Source of the DNA: CAVSMC01 sp963798655
Lineage (GTDB): Bacteria; Pseudomonadota; Gammaproteobacteria; Burkholderiales; Casimicrobiaceae
NCBI GenBank assembly: GCA_963798655.1
Contig: CAWCUH010000020.1
Span: 1 to 64,000 of the forward strand
Reading direction: 5' to 3'
Length of the DNA stretch: 64,000 bases
Shown one piece after another: positions 1 to 7,895 of this stretch (positions are counted from its first letter, which is position 1; the number at the start of each line of letters is the position of its first letter). The translations under genes were made by a program, and so were the position numbers. Under the pieces are notes generated by a model. That model had not been told where the DNA came from. It worked only from the letters and a program-made list of their open reading frames with translations, and did no database searches.

Positions 1-55
1 AACCCGGGACCTTCGGTTTACAAAACCGCTGCTCTACCAGCTGAGCTATGCCGGC
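1..55 (-). tRNA. tRNA-Thr (anticodon TGT), 3' end cut by the window edge
   Basis: Read on the minus strand, the 5' acceptor strand GCCGGC ends at 55. A D-arm with AGCTCAGCTGGTAGAGC follows, then an anticodon loop TTTGTAA carrying TGT, then the variable region and the start of the T-arm. The T-loop and 3' acceptor strand lie before position 1. TGT reads ACA threonine codons. Confidence 0.9.
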
Positions 56-157
56 GATGAGACGATTCTAAGTCGCGTGGCGGGCGAAAAGCAGATCCGT
101 CGGTTTCGCCTCGGGATGACAGCTTCAACGCAGCAGTGCTCGCGCTACGCCCAAACG

Positions 158-601
158 TCACTTGATCACTTGCAGATGCGACGGTCGCGACTTCGGCTTC
201 GAGTCGTCGCCGTTTCCGTTCGCTCCCGGCTTCGTGTCGTCGAGATTGTCGCGCGGCGCCGTCGCGGCGGCGAGCGAGGCGACGGGGTCACCGGCGACGG
301 CGAACGCGAAGCCATACCCGGTTTCCTTCGCGAAAATCCCGGCGACCGCGCTCATCGGCACCGAAACCTCCTGCGACGCGCCGTTGAAGCGCGCGGAGAA
401 CTGGATCCACTCGTTGTCGATGGTGAGCCGCCGCGTCGCCGATGCGCTCACGTTCAGCACGATCTCGCCGTTCTTCACGTAGGCCGTCGGCACGCGCGTC
501 TGCCCGTTCACCCTGACGGCGAGGTACGGCGTGAGACCGTTGTCGGCGCACCATTCGCAGATCGCGCGCACGAGATACGGCTTGGCGGACTGTTCGGACA
601 T
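158..601 (-). CDS. sspB: ClpXP protease specificity-enhancing factor SspB
   Basis: SspB is the adaptor that delivers ssrA-tagged and some other substrates to ClpXP in the cytoplasm. The start chosen is the ATG at 601, giving MSEQSAKPYLVRAICEWC, the usual N-terminus in Betaproteobacteria; the open frame runs 12 codons further upstream without family resemblance. The conserved substrate-binding fold fills about residues 5-110. A low-complexity acidic, basic and Gly/Asn-rich tail follows, ending in PSHLQVIK, which resembles the C-terminal ClpX-docking motif of the family. It lies 130 bases downstream of sspA in the usual sspA-sspB order. 147 aa is a normal length. Confidence 0.93.
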   Translation of the reverse strand: MSEQSAKPYLVRAICEWCADNGLTPYLAVRVNGQTRVPTAYVKNGEIVLNVSASATRRLTIDNEWIQFSARFNGASQEVSVPMSAVAGIFAKETGYGFAFAVAGDPVASLAAATAPRDNLDDTKPGANGNGDDSKPKSRPSHLQVIK

Positions 602-731
602 GGGTTGGAAGGATACGCCGGGTCGCGGGTCGGTCAAGTCGCTAGCGGCGCTCGTCTCCCGCGCTCGCGGAAATGACGCAGCGAATTCCGATCGCTGCGA
701 CGCTGCGCGTGCGGCTCCCGGACATCTTGCG

Positions 732-1331
732 TCACTTGCGCATGCCGCGCTCGGCGGACGTCAGCGCCTCCGAGAACGCGGGCCGCGAGAAGAGCCGCTC
801 GGCGTACTTCATCAGCGGCGCTGCCTGCTTCGGCATCTGGATGCCGTAGTAGTCGAGCCGCCACAAGAGCGGCGTGATCGCGACGTCGAGCATCGAGTAG
901 TCCTCGCCGAGCATGTGCTTGTGCTTGGTGAACACCGGCGCGATCTGCAGCAGGCTGTCGCGCACGAGATTGCGCGCCTTGTCGATCTGCTTCTGGTTGT
1001 TGCCTTCGAGCGCGTCGATGTGGATGAACAGCTCCTTCTCGAAGCGGTGCAGGAACAGCCGCGCGCGCGCGCGCATCACCGGGTCGGCGGGCATCAGCTG
1101 GGGATGCGGGAACCGCTCGTCGATGTACTCGTTGATGATGTTCGACTCGTGCAGCACGAGGTCGCGCTCGACCAGCACCGGCACCTGGTTGTACGGATTC
1201 ATCACCGCGAGGTCTTCCGGCTTGTGGTCGAGGTCGACGTCGATGATCTGGAAGTCCATCCCCTTCTCGTGCAGCACGATGCGGCAGCGCTGGCTGAACG
1301 GGTCGGTGGTGCCCGAGTAGAGCGTCATCAT
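732..1331 (-). CDS. sspA: Stringent starvation protein A (glutathione S-transferase fold)
   Basis: This is the RNA polymerase-associated SspA, which has a GST fold without known GST activity and acts in stress and stationary-phase transcription. The N-terminal thioredoxin-like half begins MMTLYSGTTDPFSQRC and contains NPYNQVPVL. The motif HESNIINEYIDERFPHP follows at about residues 61-77, and the all-helical C-terminal half includes SMLDVAITPLLWRLDYYG. 199 aa is typical. A strong GGAGGAGA ribosome site lies just upstream of the ATG at 1331; a second ATG follows immediately. It is probably the first gene of an sspA-sspB unit, separated from petC by a 26-base palindrome. Confidence 0.95.
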   Translation of the reverse strand: MMTLYSGTTDPFSQRCRIVLHEKGMDFQIIDVDLDHKPEDLAVMNPYNQVPVLVERDLVLHESNIINEYIDERFPHPQLMPADPVMRARARLFLHRFEKELFIHIDALEGNNQKQIDKARNLVRDSLLQIAPVFTKHKHMLGEDYSMLDVAITPLLWRLDYYGIQMPKQAAPLMKYAERLFSRPAFSEALTSAERGMRK

Positions 1332-1395
1332 GGCGTTTGGTCTCCTCCGCAGGAGGCTCGTTCGTTTAGGTGGGGCCGGCAGGCCTCAAAGCAAC

Positions 1396-1421
1396 GGGGC
1401 AGGAGCCGCGGCTCCTGCCCC
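1396..1421. terminator. 26-base perfect palindrome between petC and sspA, probable terminator
   Basis: The 26 bases are perfectly self-complementary; the half-site is GGGGCAGGAGCCG. On the minus strand it comes 25 bases after the petC stop and is followed by GTTGCTTTGA, a weak T-rich tail. It could end petABC transcription, or form a cruciform-like site, because it has no unpaired loop bases. Confidence 0.55.
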
Positions 1422-1445
1422 GCGCGCGCGACGGCGTCGCACGCG

Positions 1446-2246
1446 CTAGTGCAAGTCCTTCCAGATTTCGCGCTTCAGCCAGTAGACGAAGACGAACAGC
1501 AGGCCGAAATACAAGAGCACCGCGAAGCCATAGCTGATGCGCTTGTTCTTCGCCGGCTCGGACATGTAGTCGAGAAAGTTGACGAGGTCGGCGACGAACG
1601 CCTGGTACTGCGCCGGCGTCATCGTGCCCGGCGTCTCCGCGACGAGCGTGCGCACGACGAACTTGTCTCCCTTCTCCGGCGCGGTGACGGCGAGCCGCTT
1701 CGCAGCGAGCGCCGCCGCCTGCGCCTCGTGGTGATCGTCGTAGACCTTTTCGACGAGCCGGTTCGTGCCCTGCAGCTGCCACAGAACGTGCGGCATGCCG
1801 ACGTTGTTGAACACGAGGTTGTTCCAGCCGGTCGTCGACTTCTCGTCCCTGTAGAAGCCGAGGAAGTAGTTGTAGAGCCAGTCGGGGCCGCGCACGCGCG
1901 CCTCGACCGACAGGTCCGGCGGCGGCGCTCCGAACCAGGCCTTCGCGTCGGACGGGCGCATCGCGACCATCATCGCGTCGCCGAGCTTCGCGTTGGTGAG
2001 GATCAGGTTGTCGCGGATCTGCTCGTCGGTGAGGCCGAGCTCGGTGAGCCGGTTGTAGCGCATGAACTTCGCGCTGTGGCAGTTGAGGCAGTAATTGACG
2101 AAGTCGCGCGCGCCGCGCTGCAGCGACTCCATGTCGAGGCGATTGATCGGCGCCGGCTCCAGGCGGATGTCGGGACCCGACGAGGCGTGCACGCCGCCCG
2201 CGACGAGCGCGAAGGCGAGCGCGACGATCCGCAGCATCGTTTTCAT
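1446..2246 (-). CDS. petC: Cytochrome c1 subunit of the bc1 complex
   Basis: Cytochrome c1 passes electrons from the Rieske protein to soluble or membrane cytochrome c on the periplasmic side. The start at 2246 gives MKTMLRIVALAFALVAGGV, a signal peptide ending near ASS. The single haem c site CLNCH lies at residues 53-57. A C-terminal membrane anchor is visible at about residues 240-258, followed by KREIWKDLH. The start codon overlaps the petB stop by one base (TGATG), so the two are translationally coupled. At 266 aa it is somewhat longer than the alpha-proteobacterial form but usual for this class. Confidence 0.95.
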   Translation of the reverse strand: MKTMLRIVALAFALVAGGVHASSGPDIRLEPAPINRLDMESLQRGARDFVNYCLNCHSAKFMRYNRLTELGLTDEQIRDNLILTNAKLGDAMMVAMRPSDAKAWFGAPPPDLSVEARVRGPDWLYNYFLGFYRDEKSTTGWNNLVFNNVGMPHVLWQLQGTNRLVEKVYDDHHEAQAAALAAKRLAVTAPEKGDKFVVRTLVAETPGTMTPAQYQAFVADLVNFLDYMSEPAKNKRISYGFAVLLYFGLLFVFVYWLKREIWKDLH

Positions 2247-3523
2247 CAGAAGCCGGTCAGCCTTTCCGGCACCGGCTTCGTCTTGTCGCGCGCCGTGTAC
2301 CAGGGCATCAGCAGGAAGAACAGGAAGTAGACGACGGTGAACACGCGCGCGACCCAGGTCGCGATGTCCGACCCGCCGACGAGCGGCGCCTTGTCGGGAA
2401 ACTGGCCCCAGATCGTGATGGGCACCGTGCCGAGGTATCCCAGCACGAGGAAGCTCACGACGAACAGCGCGAGCCAGCTCTTGTAGAGCGCGCCGCGATA
2501 GCGGATCGAGCGCACCGGACCGCGGTCGAGCCACGGCAGCAGGAAGAAGATCAGCACGGCGACGCCCATGACGATGACGCCCCAGACCTGCGTCGCGAAG
2601 AACGACGGCACGGCGCGCAGCATCGCGTAGTACGGCGTGAAGTACCAGACGGGCGCGATGTGCTCGGGCGTCTTCAGCGGATCGGCGGGAATGAAGTTGT
2701 TCGCCTCGAGGAAGTAGCCGCCCATGTCGGGCACGAAGAAGAGGATCGCCGAGAAGATCGCGAGGAACACGACGACGCCGACGAGATCCTTCACCGTGTA
2801 GTAGGGGTGCGAGTAGATGCCGCCGCGCGGAAGGCCGCTCGCCGGATCGATCGGCTGCTTCTTCAGGTCGATGCCGTCCGGATTGTTCGACCCGGTCTCG
2901 TGCAGCGCCATCAGGTGCGCGCCGACGAGGGCGAGCAGCACCAGCGGGACGGCGACGACGTGGAACGCGAAGAAGCGGTTCAGCGTGACGTCCGAGATCG
3001 TGTAGTCGCCGCGGATCCACACCGCCAGATCCTCGCCGATCACGGGGATCGTGCTGAACAGGTTCACGATCACCTGCGCGCCCCAGTACGACATCTGCCC
3101 CCACGGCAGCAGGTAGCCGAAGAACGCCTCCGCCATCAGCGCGAGGTAGACGACGCAGCCGAGGATCCAGGTGAGCTCTCGCGGCGCCCGGTAGCTGCCG
3201 TAGATCAGCCCGCGGAACATGTGCAGGTACACGACGACGAAGAACATCGATGCGCCGGTCGAGTGCATGTAGCGGATGAACCACCCGCCGGGCACGTCGC
3301 GCATGATGTACTCGACCGAGTCGAACGCCTTCATCGCGTCGGGCTTGTAGCTCATCGTGAGGAAGATGCCGGTGACGATCTGCATCACGAGCACCAGCGC
3401 GGCGAGCGAGCCGAAGTAGTACCAGAAGTTGAAGTTGCGCGGCGCGACGTACTTGCCCCACTGGCTCTCCCACAGCGGGGTCAGCGGGAAGCGCTCGTCG
3501 ATCCAGCTCAGCAGTCTCTGCAT
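2246..3523 (-). CDS. petB: Cytochrome b subunit of the bc1 complex
   Basis: This is the membrane subunit carrying the bL and bH haems and the Qo and Qi quinone sites. Likely haem ligands are H87 and H101 on helix B and H188 and H203 on helix D. About eight to nine hydrophobic helices are visible, and 425 aa is normal for a full bacterial cytochrome b. The Qo-site PEWY motif reads PVWY at residues 291-294, so the glutamate is replaced by valine. It lies between petA and petC in the standard petABC order and shares one base with petC. Confidence 0.96.
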   Translation of the reverse strand: MQRLLSWIDERFPLTPLWESQWGKYVAPRNFNFWYYFGSLAALVLVMQIVTGIFLTMSYKPDAMKAFDSVEYIMRDVPGGWFIRYMHSTGASMFFVVVYLHMFRGLIYGSYRAPRELTWILGCVVYLALMAEAFFGYLLPWGQMSYWGAQVIVNLFSTIPVIGEDLAVWIRGDYTISDVTLNRFFAFHVVAVPLVLLALVGAHLMALHETGSNNPDGIDLKKQPIDPASGLPRGGIYSHPYYTVKDLVGVVVFLAIFSAILFFVPDMGGYFLEANNFIPADPLKTPEHIAPVWYFTPYYAMLRAVPSFFATQVWGVIVMGVAVLIFFLLPWLDRGPVRSIRYRGALYKSWLALFVVSFLVLGYLGTVPITIWGQFPDKAPLVGGSDIATWVARVFTVVYFLFFLLMPWYTARDKTKPVPERLTGF

Positions 3524-3548
3524 GGGTCGCGTCGGGTCGGTGAGGGCG

Positions 3549-4139
3549 TCAGGACTTCGCGTCTTCGCCGATCACGATGTTCGTGTCGGACAGGTACTTA
3601 TGCGGCGGAACGACGAGGTTGGTCGGCGCCGGGACGCCGGTGAACACGCGGCCGGCGAGATCGAACTTCGACTGGTGGCACGGGCAGAAGAAGCCGCCCA
3701 GCCAGTCGGGACCGAGGTCCGCCGGCGCCACTTCGGGACGGTACGTCGGCGAGCAGCCGAGGTGCGTGCAGATGCCGACGGCGACCCACACCGGCGGCTT
3801 GATCGAGCGCCACTCGTTCTTGCAGTAGTCGGGCTGCTGATGCACTTCCGAGTGCGGGTCGGCGAGTCGCGGATCGAGCTTCGGCAGGTTCTCGAGCATT
3901 TGCGGCGTGCGACTCAGGATCCAGCACACCTTGCCGCGCCATTCGACGTCGATCTTCTGGCCCGGCTCCATCTTCGAGATGTCGACCTCGACCGGCGCGC
4001 CCGCCGCCTTCGCGCGCTCGCTCGGGAAGAACGACATCACGAACGGCGTCGCGGCTGCAACGACGCCGACGCCGCCGACGACGCTCGTTGCACCGATCAG
4101 GAAGCGGCGCTTGTTCTGATTCACCGTGCCTTCGGCCAT
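3549..4139 (-). CDS. petA: Ubiquinol-cytochrome c reductase Rieske iron-sulfur subunit
   Basis: The Rieske subunit moves one electron from quinol at the Qo site to cytochrome c1. Cluster box 1, CTHLGC, lies at residues 124-129 and box 2, CPCHQS, at 152-157, giving the 2Cys/2His ligands of a [2Fe-2S] centre. The N-terminus has a twin-arginine pair (NKRRFLIGAT, residues 9-18) before an uncleaved membrane anchor, consistent with Tat export; tatABC is encoded nearby at 5.5-7.0 kb. First gene of petABC, with a TATAAT about 75 bases upstream. Confidence 0.96.
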   Translation of the reverse strand: MAEGTVNQNKRRFLIGATSVVGGVGVVAAATPFVMSFFPSERAKAAGAPVEVDISKMEPGQKIDVEWRGKVCWILSRTPQMLENLPKLDPRLADPHSEVHQQPDYCKNEWRSIKPPVWVAVGICTHLGCSPTYRPEVAPADLGPDWLGGFFCPCHQSKFDLAGRVFTGVPAPTNLVVPPHKYLSDTNIVIGEDAKS

Positions 4140-4212
4140 CTAGGACCTGCCCCTTGGACCGCATGCGACGCGCGCGGTGCGTGCGCTGCGGCGTCGACCC
4201 GCAAACCGCACG

Positions 4213-4218
4213 ATTATA
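4213..4218 (-). promoter_or_regulatory. -10 box (TATAAT) for petABC
   Basis: A perfect TATAAT is read on the minus strand in the 250-base divergent spacer, about 74 bases upstream of the petA start. The -35 region is not close to consensus; TTTCGG at an 18-base spacing is the best candidate. Confidence 0.5.
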
Positions 4219-4359
4219 GCGGATTCGGCACGGCAGCCGAAAGCGTTGGCTTGCGAAAACGCGTGGAATACGGCGACGAATCAGTCTGTTGGCGCTGAAG
4301 CGACCGCGTGATCGACCGCCGACGCGCATGCGATCGCGAAAGTCGCGCGCGGCACCCGC

Positions 4360-4365
4360 TATAAT
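4360..4365 (+). promoter_or_regulatory. -10 box (TATAAT) for the DegS-like protease gene
   Basis: A perfect TATAAT within CCGCTATAATCGCC ends 24 bases before the GTG start of the protease. That implies a short leader of roughly 15-18 bases. No clear -35 hexamer is visible. Apart from this box and the petA -10, nothing else was recognised in the 4140-4389 spacer. Confidence 0.5.
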
Positions 4366-4389
4366 CGCCGGCGTTCGAGGAAGCCGTTC

Positions 4390-5532
4390 GTGCTGCGCAA
4401 ACTCTGGCTCATCTTCGCGCAGGCGTGCACCGTCTGCGTCGCCGCGCTGTTCGTGGTCGCGACGCTGCGGCCCGACCTGCTGCCGCGGCTGTCGCAGCGT
4501 GCGAGCAACGTCGTGCTGCTGCAGGAGACGTCGTCGCCGGTGTTCGCCGACAAGGTGACCACGTACGCCGATGCCGCGAAGAAGGCGATGCCGGCGGTCG
4601 TCAACATCTACACGAGCAAGGCGCTGCCGCAGCGCCATCCGCTGGTCGACGACCCGCTGCTGCGCCGCTACTTTCCTGACCTCGCCGAGCGGCTTCCGCA
4701 GCAGCGCGCGACGAGCCTCGGCTCGGGAGTCATCGTCTCGCCCGAAGGCTACGTGCTGACGAATCATCACGTGGTCGACGGCGCCGACGACATCAAGCTC
4801 GTGCTCGCCGACGGGCGCCAGCTCAAGGCGCGCGTCACCGGCGTCGATCCGGAATCCGACCTGGCGGTGCTCAAGGCGGACGGCGAGAACCTGCCGGCGA
4901 TCACGTTCGGAACGCTCGACCGCCTTCAGGTCGGCGACATCGTGCTCGCGATCGGCAACCCGTTCGGCTTCGGCAACACGGTGACGATGGGAATCGTCAG
5001 CGCGCTCGGGCGCAGTCATCTCGGCATCAACCGCTTCGAGGACTTCATCCAGACCGACGCCGCGATCAATCCCGGCAACTCGGGTGGCGCGCTGGTCGAC
5101 AGCGCCGGCAACCTCGTCGGCATCAGCAGCACGATCTACTCGCAGTCGGGCGGCTCGCTAGGCATCGGCTTCGCGATCCCGGTATCGCTCGCGCGCACGG
5201 TCCTCGAGCAGATCATCCGCGACGGCGAGGTGACCCGCGGCTGGCTCGGCATCGAGCCGCAGGACATGGGCAGCGACGCCGCGCAGGCGCTCGCCGTGGA
5301 CAACGGCGTCGTGATCCGAAGCCTCGTGCGCGATGGCCCGGCCGACCGCGCGGGGCTTCAGGTGAAGGACGTCGTGCTCGAGATCGACGGCAAGCCGACG
5401 CGCGACACGTCGTCGCTGCTGACGCGGATCGCCGAGCTCGCGCCGGGTGCGCCGACGAGGGTGAAGCTTTGGCGCGAGGGCAAGCCGGTCGAGGTCGAGG
5501 TCACGGTCGGCCGGCGACCAAAACCGCAATAG
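4390..5532 (+). CDS. DegS/AlgW-type periplasmic serine endoprotease (trypsin-like plus one PDZ)
   Basis: This is an S1C (HtrA) family serine protease held in the inner membrane with its catalytic domain in the periplasm. An N-terminal anchor covers about residues 5-25 with no obvious cleavage site. The triad is H127 (TNHHVV), D157 (ESDLAV) and S231 (GNSGG). A single PDZ domain fills about residues 275-370, with GWLGI at its start. One PDZ plus a membrane anchor is the DegS/AlgW arrangement rather than the two-PDZ DegP/MucD one. DegS relatives cleave anti-sigma factors, but no such target is encoded here. The start is GTG. It ends 2 bases from the convergent tatC stop. Confidence 0.9.
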   Translation: MLRKLWLIFAQACTVCVAALFVVATLRPDLLPRLSQRASNVVLLQETSSPVFADKVTTYADAAKKAMPAVVNIYTSKALPQRHPLVDDPLLRRYFPDLAERLPQQRATSLGSGVIVSPEGYVLTNHHVVDGADDIKLVLADGRQLKARVTGVDPESDLAVLKADGENLPAITFGTLDRLQVGDIVLAIGNPFGFGNTVTMGIVSALGRSHLGINRFEDFIQTDAAINPGNSGGALVDSAGNLVGISSTIYSQSGGSLGIGFAIPVSLARTVLEQIIRDGEVTRGWLGIEPQDMGSDAAQALAVDNGVVIRSLVRDGPADRAGLQVKDVVLEIDGKPTRDTSSLLTRIAELAPGAPTRVKLWREGKPVEVEVTVGRRPKPQ

Positions 5533-5534
5533 GG

Positions 5535-6293
5535 TTATTGCGCCTCGGCCGCTTCGGGCTTCTCGACCGGCTGCACGAAGCGCGCGGCGATGATGCCGAT
5601 CTCGTAGAGCAGCCACAGCGGCACGGCGAGCAGCATCTGCGAGATCACGTCGGGCGGCGTGAAGATCGCGCCGACGACGAACGCGCCGACGATCACGTAC
5701 GGCCGGATCGATCGCAGCTTCTCGAGACTGACGACGCCGAGACGCACGAGCACGATCACGATGACCGGCACCTCGAAGGTGACGCCGAACGCGATGAACA
5801 TCGTGAGCACGAACGAGACGTACTTGTCGATGTCGGTCATCATCTGCACGCCTGCCGGCGCGTAGTTGGCGAAAAATCCGAACGCGATCGGGAACACGAC
5901 GAAGTACGCGAACGACATCCCGATCAGAAAGAAGAGGAAGCTCGACACGATCACCGGCAGCGCGAGCCGCTTCTCGTGCCGGTACAGCCCCGGCGCAACG
6001 AACGCCCACGCCTGCCACAGCACGTAGGGCAGCGCGATCAGGATCGCCGCCATCAACGTGACCTTCAGCGGAACGAGGAACGTGCCGGTGACGTCGGTCG
6101 CGATCATCGTGGCGCCCTTCGGCAGCGCGCGCAGCAGTGGCGCAGCGAGCGCCGCGTAGATGTCCTTCGCGAACGGCACCAGCCCGAGGGTGACGATCAC
6201 GACCGCCGCCACGGCGCGCACGAGCCGCGTGCGCAGCTCGATCAGGTGCGACATGAACGATTCCTGCGAATCGTCCGGCGTGTTGTCCGTCAT
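5535..6293 (-). CDS. tatC: Twin-arginine translocase subunit TatC
   Basis: TatC is the multi-spanning receptor that, with TatB, recognises twin-arginine signal peptides. The N-terminal SFMSHLIELRTRLVRA motif and six hydrophobic helices are visible, with the conserved FTPPD segment after the fifth helix. 252 aa is typical. It lies 14 bases after the tatB stop and is the last gene of tatABC. Rieske PetA in this window is a likely substrate. Confidence 0.96.
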   Translation of the reverse strand: MTDNTPDDSQESFMSHLIELRTRLVRAVAAVVIVTLGLVPFAKDIYAALAAPLLRALPKGATMIATDVTGTFLVPLKVTLMAAILIALPYVLWQAWAFVAPGLYRHEKRLALPVIVSSFLFFLIGMSFAYFVVFPIAFGFFANYAPAGVQMMTDIDKYVSFVLTMFIAFGVTFEVPVIVIVLVRLGVVSLEKLRSIRPYVIVGAFVVGAIFTPPDVISQMLLAVPLWLLYEIGIIAARFVQPVEKPEAAEAQ

Positions 6294-6307
6294 CGAATTC
6301 GCCGCGG

Positions 6308-6745
6308 CTAGATGCGGTCGAAGCCGGGCAGCGTCGACTGCTTGGGTGGCTCGCTGTCGACGGGCACGGCCGACGGCGGCGCGTTGACGCGCGGCTCGTG
6401 GAGCCCCGGGCTCGTCGACGCCGCTGTCTCGCTCTTGGCGGCATCCGCAACGACGGCGTTCAGCTCCGTTTCGACGCTGCGCGCGCCCGACTCGACGTCG
6501 CGCGCCGCGCTCTGCACCGACGTCTCGATCTCGCGCGCGGCGCTTTGCACCTGCTGCTGCAGCTTGCGCAGCTCGTCGAGCTCCATCTCGCGGCTGATGT
6601 CGGCCTTCACTTCGTTCACGTACCGCTGCAGCCGGCCGAACAGGTGGCCCATCGTGCGCGCAGCCTTCGGCAGCCGCTCGGGCCCGAGCACGATCAGCGC
6701 CACGACGGCGATGAGAACGAGCTCGGAGAAGCCTATGTCGAACAT
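6308..6745 (-). CDS. tatB: Sec-independent translocase subunit TatB
   Basis: TatB partners TatC in the signal-peptide receptor complex. The start at 6745 gives MFDIGFSELVLIAVVALIVLGPERLP, the hallmark single helix with glutamate near residue 8 and the GPERLP hinge at about residues 21-26. An amphipathic and then charged helical region follows (about residues 30-95), with repeated AAREIE/AARDVE units that could form a coiled coil. The C-terminus is Pro/Ser-rich. The start lies 29 bases after the tatA stop. Confidence 0.94.
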   Translation of the reverse strand: MFDIGFSELVLIAVVALIVLGPERLPKAARTMGHLFGRLQRYVNEVKADISREMELDELRKLQQQVQSAAREIETSVQSAARDVESGARSVETELNAVVADAAKSETAASTSPGLHEPRVNAPPSAVPVDSEPPKQSTLPGFDRI

Positions 6746-6774
6746 GAATCGGCGCTGGGACCGGCGCCTGCGCG

Positions 6775-7008
6775 CTAGAGCTTGGTCGACGACTCCTTCT
6801 TCGCCTGCGCGTCGATCGTCGTGCCGCCGATCTGCTGCGGCGGCTCGGTGGACTTTTCCGGGTCGGCGTCCTCGGTCTTCATCCCTTCCTTGAATCCCTT
6901 GACCGCACCGCCGAGATCCTGCCCGATGTTGCGCAGCTTCTTCGTGCCGAAGATCAGCACGACGATCACGAGCACGATCATCCAATGCCATATGCTGAAT
7001 GAGCCCAT
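6775..7008 (-). CDS. tatA: Sec-independent translocase subunit TatA
   Basis: TatA assembles at the receptor to let folded proteins cross the membrane. One N-terminal helix (MIVLVIVVLIF, about residues 10-20) is followed by GTKKLRNIGQDLGGAVKGFK, the conserved amphipathic segment, and a short charged tail. 77 aa is typical. First gene of tatABC; the HIT gene lies upstream on the same strand with a 39-base gap. Confidence 0.95.
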   Translation of the reverse strand: MGSFSIWHWMIVLVIVVLIFGTKKLRNIGQDLGGAVKGFKEGMKTEDADPEKSTEPPQQIGGTTIDAQAKKESSTKL

Positions 7009-7047
7009 TCGATTCTCCTCGTCAATCGCGCGCGTGCAGCGTTGCCG

Positions 7048-7416
7048 TCACGCGCGCGGCAGCATCGCGCCGAGCCGCTCCGGTCCGCCGAGCACGTGAA
7101 GGTGCACGTGCGTGACGTCCTGGCGGCCGATGCGGCCGTTGTTGATGATCGCGCGGAAGCCGTCCGGCGAGCCGTTCTCGCGCGCGAGCCGCGGCGCCAC
7201 GAGCAGCATGCGCCCGAGCGCCGCCTCGTGCACATCGGATGCGTCGTCGAGCGACGCGAGATGGCGCTTCGGCACGACGAGCACGTGCGTCGGCGCCTGC
7301 GGATGGATGTCCTTGAACGCGAGCACGAGCTCGTCCTCGTAGATCTTCGCGGCGGGAATCTCGCCGCGAACGATCTTGCAGAAAATGCAGTCGTCGACCG
7401 TGCCGTCCGCTCTCAT
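7048..7416 (-). CDS. HIT-family (HINT-like) nucleotide hydrolase
   Basis: This is a histidine-triad protein of the HINT branch, which hydrolyses AMP-linked phosphoramidates and related adducts. The family opening DDCIFCKIVRGEIPA begins near residue 8. The triad THVHLHVLGG lies at residues 102-111, with H107 as the expected nucleophile. The start at 7416 (MRADGTVDDCIFC) gives 122 aa, the normal HINT size; the longer open frame upstream is not family-like. Its position between hisE and tatA is common in Betaproteobacteria. Confidence 0.92.
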   Translation of the reverse strand: MRADGTVDDCIFCKIVRGEIPAAKIYEDELVLAFKDIHPQAPTHVLVVPKRHLASLDDASDVHEAALGRMLLVAPRLARENGSPDGFRAIINNGRIGRQDVTHVHLHVLGGPERLGAMLPRA

Positions 7417-7559
7417 TGCCCGAACTCCCGTGCGCGCCCGGTCGCGCCCGACGACCGGCGGCGCGTCGCTCGCCGCCGCGACTACCGAGCCGAACTGATG
7501 ACGGTACGCGCGTCGGCCGGGTGAAGTTGCAGCGCGCCGATTGCGCCATTGCGTTCGCG

Positions 7560-7895
7560 TCAGCGCTTGCGCGACGCCTTCTCGACGTGGCCCGAGACGC
7601 CTTCGCGTCGCGCGAGCTCGTCGCGGATGGCGTCGGGCCCGAGGCCGTGCCGTACGAGCAGCACGAGGCAATGGAACCAAAGGTCCGCCACCTCGGCCAC
7701 GATGCGCATTTTATCACCGTCCTTCGCGGCCATGACCGTCTCGGTGGCCTCCTCGCCGATCTTGCGCACGATGGCGTCGTCGCCTTGCGCGAACAGCGAC
7801 GCGACATACGAGGACGCGGGATCGGCGTCGCGGCGCGACGCGATGGTCGCCGCGACCCGATCGAGGGCGTCCGGCTCGCGCGAATCGTCAGCCAT
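7560..7895 (-). CDS. hisE: Phosphoribosyl-ATP pyrophosphohydrolase HisE
   Basis: HisE removes pyrophosphate from phosphoribosyl-ATP, the second step of histidine synthesis. The all-alpha MazG-like motifs KIGEEATETVMAAK and EVADLWFHCLVLL (helices at about residues 45-80) are present. 111 aa is a normal stand-alone HisE. It starts inside the last codons of hisI (8-base overlap), so the two are coupled. Confidence 0.95.
   Translation of the reverse strand: MADDSREPDALDRVAATIASRRDADPASSYVASLFAQGDDAIVRKIGEEATETVMAAKDGDKMRIVAEVADLWFHCLVLLVRHGLGPDAIRDELARREGVSGHVEKASRKR

Noticed and set aside
531..2330. 599-codon plus-strand open frame
   Set aside because: Antisense to sspA and petC, His/Arg/Glu-rich and without recognisable motifs.
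4390..5532. DegP/MucD with two PDZ domains
   Set aside because: Only one PDZ domain fits in the 380 residues, and an uncleaved N-terminal anchor is present.
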